Positions 1 through 9,798 of a stretch of DNA of 64,000 nt are shown one piece after another; within the stretch, counting starts at the first letter, position 1; each line of letters starts with the position of its first letter. This DNA comes from Clostridium brassicae (GTDB lineage Bacteria; Bacillota; Clostridia; Clostridiales; Clostridiaceae). The stretch is from assembly GCF_026738875.1 (NCBI RefSeq), contig NZ_JAPQFJ010000002.1, positions 1-64,000 of the forward strand, in the 5' to 3' direction. A program made the position numbers and the translations under genes. The notes beneath the pieces are model-generated. The model saw nothing but the letters and a program-made list of their open reading frames with translations. It was not told the DNA's origin and did not search any database.

Positions 1-248
1 GATTTTTATGGCTAGTATTTATAACACACAACCTCATAAGTTGGTTTAAATCTACAGTTTTGTATGGAACAGAACTTGAAAATATAGGGATAAGAGTTTT
101 AGTTAAAAGCATTGGTAATATAAAAGGTATTGTTAAAAGAACTTCCGAAGGAATTATAGTTAACATTCCACCCATAACAAAACTGGCAAAACTAATTGCT
201 AACGCACTCTATACCCCTAAATATATACAATTAAAATTTAATATATGA
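1..248 (+). pseudogene. C-terminal end of a probable DDE transposase (cut by window edge)
   Basis: An open frame enters from the left edge (first full codon at 3) and stops at 246-248. Its last ~82 residues show the pattern of the C-terminal tail of IS4/IS1380-type DDE transposases: a hydrophobic helix with a N-L-I-S-W-F core, then I-G-I-R and a basic segment, then a hydrophobic K-L-A-K-L end. No catalytic residue lies in the visible part, so the family assignment is by resemblance only. Whether the full gene is intact cannot be judged. It lies about 400 bp upstream of ctsR, on the same strand. Confidence 0.5.
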
Positions 249-572
249 AGTTAAATACAATAAATTAATTAATGTAATATTATCCAAAACAGTAAATGGA
301 CTTTTACTTTTCTTTAGTGTTGTCAAATTTAATTCTGTGAAATTATTCCAGAAGGCTCCGCCTAAAAATCTGGGCGACTATGGAATATATTGAATAATAT
401 TAACAGGTAATTATATGAAAATATAATCTTTATATTTGTACGAAATCTAGGTAATTAACTTAAACCATTATACAATACATAGAAAAAAACAGATATATTA
501 AGTGAAATTTAGAAAATGGGATATAAATACTAATAAACAGTAGAAAATAGAATTTATTCAGTAAAACAGATA
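249..572. other. AT-rich intergenic DNA, probable IS flank
   Basis: No gene is visible here. The only notable structure is a GC-richer patch at about 345-386 in which CCAGA (348-352) can pair with TCTGG (369-373) around a small AGG/CCT stem, or ATTCCA (345-350) can pair with TGGAAT (381-386). It may be the end structure of the insertion sequence whose transposase tail is at the left edge. The IS boundary itself is not resolved. Confidence 0.4.
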
Positions 573-631
573 TTGAACAAAACAATAGATGATAATATTA
601 TAAAGATAGACAAAGGTCAAAGAAAGGCAAA
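573..631 (+). promoter_or_regulatory. ctsR operon promoter with CtsR box
   Basis: TTGAAC (573-578), a 17-bp spacer and TATTAT (596-601) form a plausible sigma-A promoter. At 615-631, just after the expected start point, sits GGTCAAA-GAA-AGGCAAA. This matches the known CtsR heptad direct repeat (GGTCAAA NAN RGTCAAA) at all but one position, with a further GTCAA at 632-636. The position predicts that CtsR blocks its own operon, with release on heat or protein stress. Confidence 0.75.
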
Positions 632-651
632 GTCAATAAAGGGGTGAAAAG

Positions 652-1110
652 ATGCCTAGACTATCAGATGTAATAGAAGAATTTATAAAGGAACTATTAG
701 AAGAAACAGGAGATAGTGCACTTGAAATTGGAAGAAATGAATTAGCAAATCAATTTAGGTGTGCACCCTCACAAATAAACTACGTTTTAACTACTAGATT
801 TTCAACTGAAAGTGGGTACTATGTTGAAAGTAGAAGAGGGGGAGGGGGATGTATAAGGATAACAAAAATTCAATATAAAAATAATGAACCTTTGAGAAAA
901 ATTATCGATGAAAAGATAGGTAATAGTATAACTTATGAAAATTCTAGGATAATAATACAGGGATTAATTGAGAGAAATATTATTAGTGGTAGAGAAGGTA
1001 ATATTATGAAAGGTGCTATAAATGACAGAACAATAGATGTACCTTTTGAAAATAAAAATACTATAAGGGCACAAATACTAAAAGCGATGTTAAAAGTCGT
1101 ATTGTTATAA
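652..1110 (+). CDS. ctsR: Transcriptional repressor CtsR
   Basis: A 152-residue protein, the usual CtsR length. The N-terminal part has the winged helix-turn-helix of the family (about residues 1-75) ending in the glycine-rich R-R-G-G-G-G wing (about 61-66), which contacts the CtsR box. The C-terminal half is the dimer and McsB-responsive domain. CtsR represses class III heat-shock genes (clpC, clpP and others). The start has a GGGGTG ribosome site at 641-646. It opens the four-gene ctsR-mcsA-mcsB-clpC operon and has a near-consensus CtsR box upstream, so autoregulation is expected. Confidence 0.95.
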   Translation: MPRLSDVIEEFIKELLEETGDSALEIGRNELANQFRCAPSQINYVLTTRFSTESGYYVESRRGGGGCIRITKIQYKNNEPLRKIIDEKIGNSITYENSRIIIQGLIERNIISGREGNIMKGAINDRTIDVPFENKNTIRAQILKAMLKVVLL

Positions 1111-1202
1111 AATTTCAATAATATGGTAAAATATGTAAGGAAGTAGACATATAAAATTAGTAAAATAAACAATTATAAGTTTAAGATAAGAGGGGTGATT
1201 CT

Positions 1203-1736
1203 ATGTTATGTGATATTTGTAATAAAAATGAAGCTACAATCCATATAACAAAAATAGTTAATGGAGTAAAAAAAGAAATGAATTTATGTTCACAATGTGC
1301 TGGCAAAAATGAGGAGTTTAACATAGTTCCAGATATAGATATAATAACACCTTTTTCTTTTCAGAATATATTAGGTGGGCTTATGGATTATGTAAATATG
1401 ACCTCAGCTAAAAGTAGTAGGCCTGTTGATTTAGTTTGCAAAAATTGTGGGTCAACTTACAGAGAATTTAAGGAAAAAGGACTTTTAGGATGCGATAAGT
1501 GTTACGGCAATTTTAATTCTACAATACTATCAGTAATAAAAGGAGTTCAAAGCAATGTTGAACATGTTGGCAAAATACCAAAAAAATCTGGTGAAGAGTT
1601 AGTTCAAAGGAAAAGAATTATAAAACTTAAAGAAGAGCTTCAGAAAGCTATTACTATGGAAGAATATGAAAAGGCAGCAGAAATTAGAGATAAAATAAGA
1701 GAGATAGAGAAGAATAAAGGAGAAAGTGATAAATAG
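1203..1736 (+). CDS. mcsA: McsA, zinc-binding activator of the McsB arginine kinase
   Basis: A 177-residue protein with paired CxxC motifs (Cys3/Cys6, Cys29/Cys32, and two further pairs at about residues 79-82 and 97-100) that form zinc-binding modules. The C-terminal 40 residues are a UVR-type helical hairpin (E-E-Y-E-K-A-A-E-I-R-D-K), a domain also found in ClpC and UvrB. McsA is known to activate McsB and to modulate CtsR. A 92-bp gap separates it from ctsR, and mcsB follows after 15 bp. The AGGGGTG site at 1192-1198 supports the ATG chosen. Confidence 0.93.
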   Translation: MLCDICNKNEATIHITKIVNGVKKEMNLCSQCAGKNEEFNIVPDIDIITPFSFQNILGGLMDYVNMTSAKSSRPVDLVCKNCGSTYREFKEKGLLGCDKCYGNFNSTILSVIKGVQSNVEHVGKIPKKSGEELVQRKRIIKLKEELQKAITMEEYEKAAEIRDKIREIEKNKGESDK

Positions 1737-1751
1737 GGTGGAGGTGATATT

Positions 1752-2786
1752 ATGAAAAATTGGTTAGATACAGAGACTGACAATACTGATATGGTAATAA
1801 GTAGTAGGATTAGGCTTGCTAGAAATATTAAGGATATACCTTTCCCTAATAAACTTAATGAAGAACAGGGAAAGGATGTTGTAAAAAATATTGAAGATGC
1901 GTTTTATTCAGTACCTTATACAGAACAACAGTACAAAACTATTTATTTATGGCAAAGTGATAATGTATTAAATAATTCATATTTAGAAAAACATTTAATA
2001 AGCAGTAAGTTAATAAATAATAAGGACAAAGCAGCCTTTATGTTGAGTAATGATGAAACTGCAAGCATAATGATAAATGAGGAAGATCATATAAGACTTC
2101 AAAGTATAACAGGAGGATTAAATCTAAAAGAGGCATATGAATATACAAATAAACTAGATGATTTATTAGAAGAAAAACTAGAATATGCTTTTGATGAGAG
2201 ACTAGGTTATTTGACAGCTTGCCCTACAAATGTTGGAACGGGATTACGTGCATCAGTAATGGTTCATTTGCCAGCTTTAACCATAAATAGAGAAATAGTG
2301 GGATTACTGAATGGGCTAACTCAAGTAGGAATGACTATAAGAGGATTATATGGTGAAGGATCTCAAGGGGAAGGAAATATTTATCAAATTTCTAATCAGA
2401 TAACATTAGGACTTAGTGAAGAAGAAATATTAACTAATTTAACTGGAATAGTAAATCAAGTTATAAACCAAGAGAAACTAACTAGAGACCAGATTTATAG
2501 TAAAAGAAAGTATGAATTAGAAGATAAGATATTAAGATCTGTAGGTATATTAAAGTCAGCAGTTATACTTAGCTCTAGAGAAGCTCTAAATTTACTTTCT
2601 AATGTAAGATTAGGAGTAGAAATGGGAATAATTAAGGATGTTAATAAGAAAGTTTTAAACAAATTATTTCTAGACATTCAACCAGCTACAATGCAAAAGA
2701 AATTTCAAGACAAATTTAATGATAAGGAAAGAGATATTAAGAGAGCTAAACTTGTTAAAGAGAGTTTAAAATCAGTAAGTATATAA
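1752..2786 (+). CDS. mcsB: Protein-arginine kinase McsB
   Basis: A 344-residue protein of the ATP:guanido phosphotransferase family. It phosphorylates arginines on CtsR and on damaged proteins, marking them for ClpCP. The nucleotide-binding S-S-R-I-R-L-A-R-N motif lies near residues 17-25. The catalytic-cysteine loop C-P-T-N-V-G-T-G-L-R-A-S is at about residues 157-168. The length is normal for bacterial McsB, which lacks the large N-terminal domain of creatine kinases. It sits between its activator mcsA and its partner clpC; the start has a GGAGGTG site (1740-1746). Confidence 0.96.
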   Translation: MKNWLDTETDNTDMVISSRIRLARNIKDIPFPNKLNEEQGKDVVKNIEDAFYSVPYTEQQYKTIYLWQSDNVLNNSYLEKHLISSKLINNKDKAAFMLSNDETASIMINEEDHIRLQSITGGLNLKEAYEYTNKLDDLLEEKLEYAFDERLGYLTACPTNVGTGLRASVMVHLPALTINREIVGLLNGLTQVGMTIRGLYGEGSQGEGNIYQISNQITLGLSEEEILTNLTGIVNQVINQEKLTRDQIYSKRKYELEDKILRSVGILKSAVILSSREALNLLSNVRLGVEMGIIKDVNKKVLNKLFLDIQPATMQKKFQDKFNDKERDIKRAKLVKESLKSVSI

Positions 2787-2806
2787 ATTAAGGAGGTGTA
2801 TTTATT

Positions 2807-5251
2807 GTGATGTTTGGAAGATTTAGTGATAGAGCACAAAAGGTTTTATATTATGCACAGCAGACTGCTCAACAGTTTAAACATGGGTATGTAGGTACAG
2901 AACACATATTAATTGGTATATTAAAAGAAGAAAATGGAGCAGCAAAAAGAATTTTAAATGAGAACAATATAACAGATGAAAATGTTATAAAACTTGTAGA
3001 GGAGTATGAAGGAAAAGGTGAAATTAGTTTATATAGAAATGAAATTCCATTAACTCCAAGAACCAAAAGATTATTGGAATTAAGTTTATTAGAGGCTAGA
3101 AAGTTAAATCATAACTATATTACGCCAGAACATATCTTATTAGCTCTAATAAGTGAGTCTGAAGGTGTTGCATATACAATTTTAAGTAATTTAGGATTAG
3201 ATTTTGCAAAAATTCAAAAGGAAGTATTAAATGATTTTAGTCCAGAGCGTCAGCAAGCGGGAGTTACCCCTAATAAATCAAGAGTTAGTGACAATACTCC
3301 TACTTTAGATAAATATGGTAGAGATTTAACTCGTATGGCAGAAGAAGAAAAATTAGATCCTGTTATCGGAAGAGATAAAGAAACAGAAAGAGTTCTTGAA
3401 ATTCTTTGCAGGAGAATTAAAAACAATCCATGTTTAATAGGTGATCCTGGAGTAGGTAAAACAGCTGTAGCAGAAGGGCTTGCTCAGAGAATAATAAGTG
3501 GCAATATTCCAGAGATTTTAAAAGATAAGCGTGTTGTAACTTTAGATCTTTCTTCATTAATTGCAGGATCAAAATATAGGGGAGAATTTGAAGAAAGACT
3601 TAAAAAGGTCATGGAAGAAATTAATGCAGCTGGTAATGTAATTTTATTTATAGATGAAATTCATACTATTATAGGAGCGGGTGGAGCAGAAGGTGCTATA
3701 GATGCTTCTAATATATTAAAGCCAGCTTTAGCAAGAGGGGAAATACAATGTATAGGAGCTACTACTATAGATGAATATAGAAAATATATAGAGAAAGACT
3801 CAGCACTTGAAAGAAGATTTCAACCAGTTATGATAGGAGAGCCTACAAAGGAAGAGTCTGTGCTTATATTAAAAGGACTAAGAGATAAATATGAGGCTCA
3901 CCATGGAGTGAAAATTACAGATGAAGCTATAGATTCTGCAGTTAATTTATCAGATAGGTATATAACAGATAGGTATCTTCCCGACAAAGCTATAGATTTA
4001 ATTGATGAAGCTGGAGCGAAAGTTAGAATTCATAATTTAACTGCACCACCAGATGTTAAGAATTTAGAAGAAGAGCTAGAAAAAGCTAAGAAAGAAAAAG
4101 AAGATGCTATAAAAGTACAGGATTTTGAAAAAGCAGCATCACTTAGAGATAAAGAAAAAGATTTAAAAGATAAGTTAGATGACTATACGAACAACTGGAA
4201 AAAGAAGAACCAAGTTTTAACTCAAGTTGTTACAGAGGAACAAATAGCAGAGGTTGTTTCTAAATGGACAAATGTTCCAGTGGAGAAGCTTACAGAAACA
4301 GAATCACAAAGGTTGTTAAAATTAGAAGAAATTCTTCACAATAGAGTTGTAGGTCAAGATGAGGCAGTTAAGTCGATTTCAAGAGCAGTTAGGCGTGCGA
4401 GAGTTGGACTAAAAGATCCTAATAGACCAATAGGTTCTTTTATATTCTTAGGCCCTACTGGAGTAGGTAAGACAGAGCTTTCAAAAGCTTTAGCAGAAGC
4501 TATGTTTGGGGATGAAAATAGTATAATAAGAGTCGATATGTCAGAATACATGGAAAAACATGCTGTATCAAGACTTATAGGTTCTCCACCAGGATATGTA
4601 GGATTTGATGAAGGAGGGCAATTAACTGATAAAGTTAGACGTAATCCTTATTCAGTAGTGTTGTTTGATGAAATAGAAAAAGCTCATCCAGATGTATTTA
4701 ATATTTTACTTCAGATATTAGAAGATGGAAGGCTCACAGATAGCAAAGGGAAAACTGTAAACTTTAAAAACACTATAATAATAATGACTTCTAATGTGGG
4801 TGCTTCTACAATTAATAAACAAAAATCGTTAGGATTTTCAGTTTCTGAAGATGAAAGTGAAAGTGAATATGAAAAAATGAAAGAAAATATAATGAATGAG
4901 CTAAAAAATTCTTTTAGACCGGAATTTTTAAATAGAATAGATGATATTATAGTATTCCATACTCTTCAAGAAAAAGACTTAAGACAAATAGTTAAATATA
5001 TGTTAAGGTCTGTAGCTAATAGATTGAAGAATCAAGATATAAACTTAGAATTTGATGAGAAATCAGAGGTATTCCTAGCTAAGGAAGGATTTAATCCTAC
5101 TTATGGAGCTAGACCTCTTAGACGTACCATAACTAAAGCTGTTGAAGATAAATTATCGGAGGAAATTTTAAGAGGTAACATTAAAAAGGGAGATAGAGTT
5201 ATAGCATCTGTTAAAGATAATAAATTAGTGTTTAGCGAAGTAAATGATTAA
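2807..5251 (+). CDS. clpC: AAA+ unfoldase ClpC
   Basis: An 814-residue ATPase that unfolds substrates for ClpP. Domains in order: Clp N-domain repeats (1-145), D1 AAA+ module with Walker [10 protein letters not shown] (~205-213), a middle domain with a UVR-like segment (~420-460) that binds the McsA/McsB adaptor, and D2 with Walker [10 protein letters not shown] (~550-558). The GTG at 2807 is preferred: it is 8 nt from the AGGAGGTG site, while ATG 2810 is also possible. It is last in the CtsR operon and is followed by a strong terminator. McsB-marked proteins are its expected substrates. Confidence 0.97.
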   Translation: MMFGRFSDRAQKVLYYAQQTAQQFKHGYVGTEHILIGILKEENGAAKRILNENNITDENVIKLVEEYEGKGEISLYRNEIPLTPRTKRLLELSLLEARKLNHNYITPEHILLALISESEGVAYTILSNLGLDFAKIQKEVLNDFSPERQQAGVTPNKSRVSDNTPTLDKYGRDLTRMAEEEKLDPVIGRDKETERVLEILCRRIKNNPCLIGDPGVGKTAVAEGLAQRIISGNIPEILKDKRVVTLDLSSLIAGSKYRGEFEERLKKVMEEINAAGNVILFIDEIHTIIGAGGAEGAIDASNILKPALARGEIQCIGATTIDEYRKYIEKDSALERRFQPVMIGEPTKEESVLILKGLRDKYEAHHGVKITDEAIDSAVNLSDRYITDRYLPDKAIDLIDEAGAKVRIHNLTAPPDVKNLEEELEKAKKEKEDAIKVQDFEKAASLRDKEKDLKDKLDDYTNNWKKKNQVLTQVVTEEQIAEVVSKWTNVPVEKLTETESQRLLKLEEILHNRVVGQDEAVKSISRAVRRARVGLKDPNRPIGSFIFLGPTGVGKTELSKALAEAMFGDENSIIRVDMSEYMEKHAVSRLIGSPPGYVGFDEGGQLTDKVRRNPYSVVLFDEIEKAHPDVFNILLQILEDGRLTDSKGKTVNFKNTIIIMTSNVGASTINKQKSLGFSVSEDESESEYEKMKENIMNELKNSFRPEFLNRIDDIIVFHTLQEKDLRQIVKYMLRSVANRLKNQDINLEFDEKSEVFLAKEGFNPTYGARPLRRTITKAVEDKLSEEILRGNIKKGDRVIASVKDNKLVFSEVND

Positions 5252-5260
5252 TAGTTAAAA

Positions 5261-5312
5261 TTAAGCCGACAGAGTCAGTATAATTCTGAACTGTCGGCTT
5301 AATAAATTTTTT
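5261..5312 (+). terminator. Rho-independent terminator after clpC
   Basis: A perfect 12-bp stem, TTAAGCCGACAG (5261-5272) with CTGTCGGCTTAA (5291-5302), with a small inner TCAG/CTGA stem and followed by an AT-rich tract containing TTTTTT. It closes the ctsR operon 9 bp after the clpC stop. Confidence 0.9.
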
Positions 5313-5426
5313 CAAAATATAAGGATGATAAAATGAATTTATTTTTAATTTTTTTTATATAAGCACAAATTTAATTTAAAATATTGTATAATAATAATTT
5401 GTACGATAAAATAGGAGAGATAATTT

Positions 5427-6785
5427 ATGGCAAAAATTAAAAGTTCATTTATATGTCAAGAGTGCGGATATGAGGCACCTAAATGGTTTGGAAAATGTCC
5501 GGGATGTGGTACTTGGAATAGTATGGTGGAAGAAATTAAACAGGAACATATTTTAACTAAAAAAGTTGGAATAAGTATCGATAATAAACCTGAAAGCATA
5601 CTTAATATCAAATCTGGTGATTTTGAAAGATATGATACTGGTATTAAAGAATTAAATAGAGTTTTAGGCGGTGGATTAGTAAAAGGGTCTTTAACACTAA
5701 TATCAGGTGCTCCAGGTATTGGTAAGTCCACGATACTTTTACAAAGTGCAAATAATATTGCTCACAAAATAGGAAAAGTACTTTATGTATCAGGAGAAGA
5801 ATCAGGAGAGCAAATAAAAATAAGAGGAGATAGAATAGGCAACATATCTTCGGAGCTATTCATTTTATCAGAAACTAATTTAGATGTCGTTGAGAAGCAT
5901 ATAGATAATATGAATCCAGCTTTTATTATTATAGATTCCATTCAAACTTTATTTAAGCCATCTATAACTTCAGCACCAGGGAGTGTATCGCAAGTTAGGG
6001 AATGTTCAAATGAACTTATGAGGATAGCTAAAACCAAAAATATACCCTTGTTTATAGTGGCACATGTAACTAAACAGGGAGAACTTGCAGGACCAAGAGT
6101 TTTAGAACATATGGTAGATACTGTTTTATCATTTGAAGGAGAAAGAACTCAAGAGTTTCGGGTGCTTAGAACGTTAAAAAATCGTTTTGGAACTACAAGT
6201 GAAATTGGAGTTTTTGAAATGAGACAAGAAGGGCTTATTGAAATAAGTAACCCTTCACAGGTGTTTTTAGAAGAAACTAATTTTAATTCAGAAGGATCTG
6301 TAGTTATAGGTGTAATGGAAGGAACTCGTCCTATATTAGTAGAAATTCAAGCGTTAGTAAGTGAAACTAAAGCACCTATGCCAAGAAGAACTGCTGTTGG
6401 GATAGACAACTCTAGGTTGAACTTAATTTTAGCTGTTTTAGAAAAAAAACTTAGAATTCCTTTTTATAATTGCGATGTATATGTTAATGTAGTAGGGGGG
6501 CTTAATTTAGAAGGGACTTTTGCTGATTTGGGGTTAGCAATTGCTTTAATTTCAAGCGCTAAAGGTAAAAATTTCAATATAAATAAGATGTTGGTTTTTG
6601 GAGAAGTTGGACTAACTGGAGAAGTGAGACCTGTTTCTTTTGCAGACAGGTTAGTTAATGAGGGAATAAAGATGGGATTTGAAAATATAGTTATACCTTA
6701 TCGTAATAAAGATAAAATCATTAACAAGAAGGAGAATATAATAGGGGTATCTTCTTTAAGGGAAGCGGTAAACAAGGTATTTTAA
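5427..6785 (+). CDS. radA: DNA repair protein RadA (Sms)
   Basis: A 452-residue RecA-like ATPase that drives branch migration during recombination repair. Visible parts: an N-terminal zinc finger (Cys10, Cys13, Cys24, Cys27), Walker A GAPGIGKST (94-102), the RadA-specific K-N-R-F-G motif (about 251-255), and a C-terminal Lon-protease-like domain that lacks protease activity in known RadA proteins. A TATAAT (5387-5392) lies 35 bp upstream, with no clear -35. It is the normal neighbour of disA, and the two products are functionally linked in Bacillus. Confidence 0.96.
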   Translation: MAKIKSSFICQECGYEAPKWFGKCPGCGTWNSMVEEIKQEHILTKKVGISIDNKPESILNIKSGDFERYDTGIKELNRVLGGGLVKGSLTLISGAPGIGKSTILLQSANNIAHKIGKVLYVSGEESGEQIKIRGDRIGNISSELFILSETNLDVVEKHIDNMNPAFIIIDSIQTLFKPSITSAPGSVSQVRECSNELMRIAKTKNIPLFIVAHVTKQGELAGPRVLEHMVDTVLSFEGERTQEFRVLRTLKNRFGTTSEIGVFEMRQEGLIEISNPSQVFLEETNFNSEGSVVIGVMEGTRPILVEIQALVSETKAPMPRRTAVGIDNSRLNLILAVLEKKLRIPFYNCDVYVNVVGGLNLEGTFADLGLAIALISSAKGKNFNINKMLVFGEVGLTGEVRPVSFADRLVNEGIKMGFENIVIPYRNKDKIINKKENIIGVSSLREAVNKVF

Positions 6786-6874
6786 TTATGTTTTATATTT
6801 CAAATAAATTAGATTTACGAAAACGAATGAATTAAAAATAAAATATATTTAGCATATAAGAAAGGAGGTAAAAG

Positions 6875-7939
6875 ATGAGATTTGAAAAGGATAAGAAATT
6901 AATGGAGGTTTTGGAGATTATGGCTCCAGGTACTCAACTTAGGGACGGGCTTGAAAATATTTTGAGAGCTAAGACTGGTGGTCTTATAGTAATAGGTGAC
7001 AGTGAAGAAATCATGAAAATAGTGGATGGGGGATTTAACATTAATGCTGATTATAGCCCATCTTATGTATATGAACTTGCCAAAATGGATGGAGCTATTG
7101 TATTAAGTAATGATCTAAAAAAAATTCTTTATGCTAATACTCAATTGCTTCCTGAGGCTGGTATACCAACCTTTGAAACAGGAACAAGGCATAGAACAGC
7201 ACATAGAGTAACAAAACAGACAGGATCTATTGTTATTGCGATCTCTCAAAGAAGGAATATTATTACAGTATATAGAAATGATATAAAATATGTATTAAGA
7301 GATAGTAGTATAATACTAGCTAGAGCTAATCAAGCTCTTCAAACATTAGAAAAATATGTAGCAGTTTTAGATAGAGTTGTAGTAAATCTTAATTTATTAG
7401 AGTTTCAAGATTTAGTTACTCTATTTGATGTTGTAACAGCGATTCAAAGAACAGAAATGGTTATGAGAATAGTGGATGAAGTAGAAAGGTATATATGCGA
7501 GCTTGGCAATGAAGGAAGGCTTATATCTATGCAGTTGAGTGAGCTTATAAAAAGTGTAGAGGAAGATGGTATTTTATTAATAAGAGATTATTGCCAAGAT
7601 AATTTACACTATAATAAAATATATGAGCAAATTCAAAAGATGTCTTCTGATGAATTACTTGAAATGGATAACTTATCTAAAAATCTTGGTTACATAGGGG
7701 TTCCGTTAGTAGATACTTTAGTATCTCCAAGGGGATATAGGATGTTAAATAAAATACCTAGAATTCCAGTAAATGTTATAGAAAATGTTATAAATAATTT
7801 TAAGGAACTTAAGGCTGTTATGGAGGCATCTTATGAAGAATTAGATCAGGTAGAAGGAATAGGTGAGGCTAGGGCTAAAGCTATAAAAAATGGTCTTAGA
7901 AGGTTAAGGGAACAATTCATGATAGACAAACAAATATAG
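6875..7939 (+). CDS. disA: Diadenylate cyclase DisA
   Basis: A 354-residue protein that makes c-di-AMP from two ATP and scans DNA integrity. The N-terminal DAC domain carries the DGA motif (about residues 72-74) and the R-H-R motif (about 105-107), both needed for cyclase activity. A helical linker follows, then a C-terminal helix-hairpin-helix DNA-binding domain (V-E-G-I-G-E-A-R-A near 330). The ribosome site is AAAGGAGG (6860-6867). The stop codon overlaps the stem of the terminator that follows. Confidence 0.97.
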   Translation: MRFEKDKKLMEVLEIMAPGTQLRDGLENILRAKTGGLIVIGDSEEIMKIVDGGFNINADYSPSYVYELAKMDGAIVLSNDLKKILYANTQLLPEAGIPTFETGTRHRTAHRVTKQTGSIVIAISQRRNIITVYRNDIKYVLRDSSIILARANQALQTLEKYVAVLDRVVVNLNLLEFQDLVTLFDVVTAIQRTEMVMRIVDEVERYICELGNEGRLISMQLSELIKSVEEDGILLIRDYCQDNLHYNKIYEQIQKMSSDELLEMDNLSKNLGYIGVPLVDTLVSPRGYRMLNKIPRIPVNVIENVINNFKELKAVMEASYEELDQVEGIGEARAKAIKNGLRRLREQFMIDKQI

Positions 7940-7976
7940 CACAAAATAAGGTTAATTCTTATTTGTGCTATATTTG
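7937..7976. terminator. Bidirectional terminator between disA and a convergent gene
   Basis: TAGCACAAAATAAG (7937-7950) pairs with CTTATTTGTGCTA (7958-7970), with one bulged A and a 7-nt loop. It serves disA from the left and the minus-strand gene at 7980-8381 from the right. Confidence 0.8.
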
Positions 7977-7979
7977 TAA

Positions 7980-8381
7980 TTATCTGAATGTATATTTTCC
8001 TAAAGTATTTATTTTATTATATTCTTTTAAAAGTACATCATAAAGATTTAAATCTAATAAATTGCATAAAGAGGTCAAGTAGAATAGATTATTACCTATC
8101 TCTCTTTCAAGAACTTCACGACAATTGTCACAAAGGGTGCCGTCTAAATGAGTATTTAATTGTTTTTTATAAGAATCCATATCTATATCATCATTATTTG
8201 GTGATGGCTGTTTTTTTGCATGTATTTCTATACATCCACAATTTGTTACAGATTTAGCTAGGGCTCTATTTATACGTCCTTGTGATTCTTCTAATTTTGT
8301 TATTATATCAAGTAAACTTTTATGGCGTAATAGGGAATCATCTACCGCATTTTGAAAGTCATCAAATATAATATCTTTCAT
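7980..8381 (-). CDS. Uncharacterised clostridial protein with MazG-like C-terminal helix
   Basis: A 133-residue soluble protein without signal peptide. The start at 8381 is chosen because AAGGAG lies just upstream of this ATG on the minus strand, while a longer frame to 8429 has no ribosome site. An N-terminal helical part is followed by a C-G-C pair (about residues 48-50) and a C-D-N-C pair (about 83-86). The last ~45 residues (R-E-I/L-E-R-E-I-G-N-N-L-F-Y-L-T-S-L-C-N) resemble the helical core of MazG-type nucleotide pyrophosphohydrolases, but the acidic metal-binding residues are not obviously all there. Function unknown; convergent with disA. Confidence 0.7.
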   Translation of the reverse strand: MKDIIFDDFQNAVDDSLLRHKSLLDIITKLEESQGRINRALAKSVTNCGCIEIHAKKQPSPNNDDIDMDSYKKQLNTHLDGTLCDNCREVLEREIGNNLFYLTSLCNLLDLNLYDVLLKEYNKINTLGKYTFR

Positions 8382-8695
8382 TAGTCTCAGCTCCTTACTG
8401 TAAAATAAGATTATGTTTAATAATTTCATTATAAATATTTTCAGATAATTTTGTCAATGGAACAAAAGTTAAATAATTTATACTTATATAATAAAACTAT
8501 ATTAAATTAATTTATAGGGGGACTAAAAAGTTAATTATTGGACGAAAATATAAAGAAGGGAAAATAAAAAATTTTAATGAACAAATTATAAATAATTTTT
8601 TGTTTTATTGAAATACCAAATATAATAATATATATTGTTATTGATGGTATGAAAAACTATAAAATAGAACTAGTAATTTCAGGAGGTGAATAAGT
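8382..8695. promoter_or_regulatory. Divergent promoter region
   Basis: On the minus strand, TTGACA (complement of 8452-8457), an 18-bp spacer and TATAAT (complement of 8428-8433) form a near-consensus promoter for the small gene ending at 7980. For the rightward gene, TATAAT at 8621-8626 with TTTTTG (8597-8602) 18 bp upstream is a weaker candidate. Nothing else is seen in this stretch. Confidence 0.65.
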
Positions 8696-9775
8696 ATGTT
8701 CAAAAAAATCTTAAGAGTTCTTTTTACTTTGATAGGACTTGTTTTAGGATTTGTAGCAGGGCAATCTTTATTAGAATTAAATAGGTTAGTATATTTTAAA
8801 AATTCTACCATATTATCCATTATATTTTTAATTTTTTCTTCCTTAGTTTTAGGACTTATACTATTTTTATTATCGCCATGGATTAATTCACTAATATCTA
8901 AAATTATGAATTATTTTGAAGAAAATATACAAAAAATACCTACTGTAGAAATTTTGCTTGGAACATTTGGTGCTATAGTGGGATTAATTATAGCTACTTT
9001 AATTGTAAGTCTTATACCTAAAAGTATTGTTGGAAGCATTATTTCTATTATAATATCATTGATATTGGCAGTAATTGGTGGAGATATAGCTGTAAAGAAA
9101 AAAGAAGAGATAATAAATGTGCTATCAAACATAAAAAAAGTAGGTTCTTCGAAAGAAAAAAAATCAAAAGTAGCGCATGTGGGAATACCTAAAGTATTGG
9201 ATACATCAGTAATAATTGATGGAAGGATACTAGATATATGTCAAAGTGGTTTTATAGAAGGTGCTTTAGTTATACCTAACTTTGTTTTAGATGAGCTTAG
9301 GCACATAGCTGATTCTTCAGACAGTTTAAAAAGAAATAGAGGAAGAAGAGGACTAGATATCCTTAATAAAATTCAAAAAGAACTTAGCGTAGAAGTACAG
9401 ATAACTGACAGAGACTTCCCGGAAATAGATGAAGTTGACAGTAAGCTTTTAAAGCTTGCACAAGTTTTAAAAGGTAAAGTAATAACTAATGATTACAATT
9501 TAAATAAGGTAGCAGGGGTTCAGGGAGTCCCAGTACTTAATATAAATGAACTTGCAAATTCGGTAAAACCTATAGTTCTACCAGGAGAAGAGATGACAAT
9601 TCAAATAATTAAAGACGGAAAAGAAAATGAACAGGGTATCGCTTATTTAGATGATGGTACAATGATAGTTGTAGAAGGTGGTAGGAGACATATAGGGGAA
9701 ACAATGGAGGTTATAGTTACTTCGGTATTACAAACAGCTGCAGGAAGAATGATATTTGCTAGACAAAAGAGATAG
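8696..9775 (+). CDS. yacL: PIN/TRAM-domain membrane protein (YacL type)
   Basis: A 359-residue protein. Four hydrophobic segments in the first ~145 residues form a membrane anchor. A PIN nuclease domain follows (about 165-285), with acidic residues in D-T-S-V-I-I-D-G-R and T-N-D-Y-N-L. A C-terminal TRAM RNA-binding domain ends the protein. Bacillus YacL has this same build and the same neighbourhood (radA-disA-yacL-ispD). The substrate RNA is not known. The start follows a GGAGGTG site at 8683-8689. Confidence 0.88.
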   Translation: MFKKILRVLFTLIGLVLGFVAGQSLLELNRLVYFKNSTILSIIFLIFSSLVLGLILFLLSPWINSLISKIMNYFEENIQKIPTVEILLGTFGAIVGLIIATLIVSLIPKSIVGSIISIIISLILAVIGGDIAVKKKEEIINVLSNIKKVGSSKEKKSKVAHVGIPKVLDTSVIIDGRILDICQSGFIEGALVIPNFVLDELRHIADSSDSLKRNRGRRGLDILNKIQKELSVEVQITDRDFPEIDEVDSKLLKLAQVLKGKVITNDYNLNKVAGVQGVPVLNINELANSVKPIVLPGEEMTIQIIKDGKENEQGIAYLDDGTMIVVEGGRRHIGETMEVIVTSVLQTAAGRMIFARQKR

Positions 9776-9798
9776 AGGATATAGAAGAGGTGTATTAA

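Noticed and set aside
7988-8257. + strand frame opposite the small gene beside disA
   Set aside because: The minus-strand frame has a proper promoter, ribosome site and patterned sequence; the + strand frame has none.
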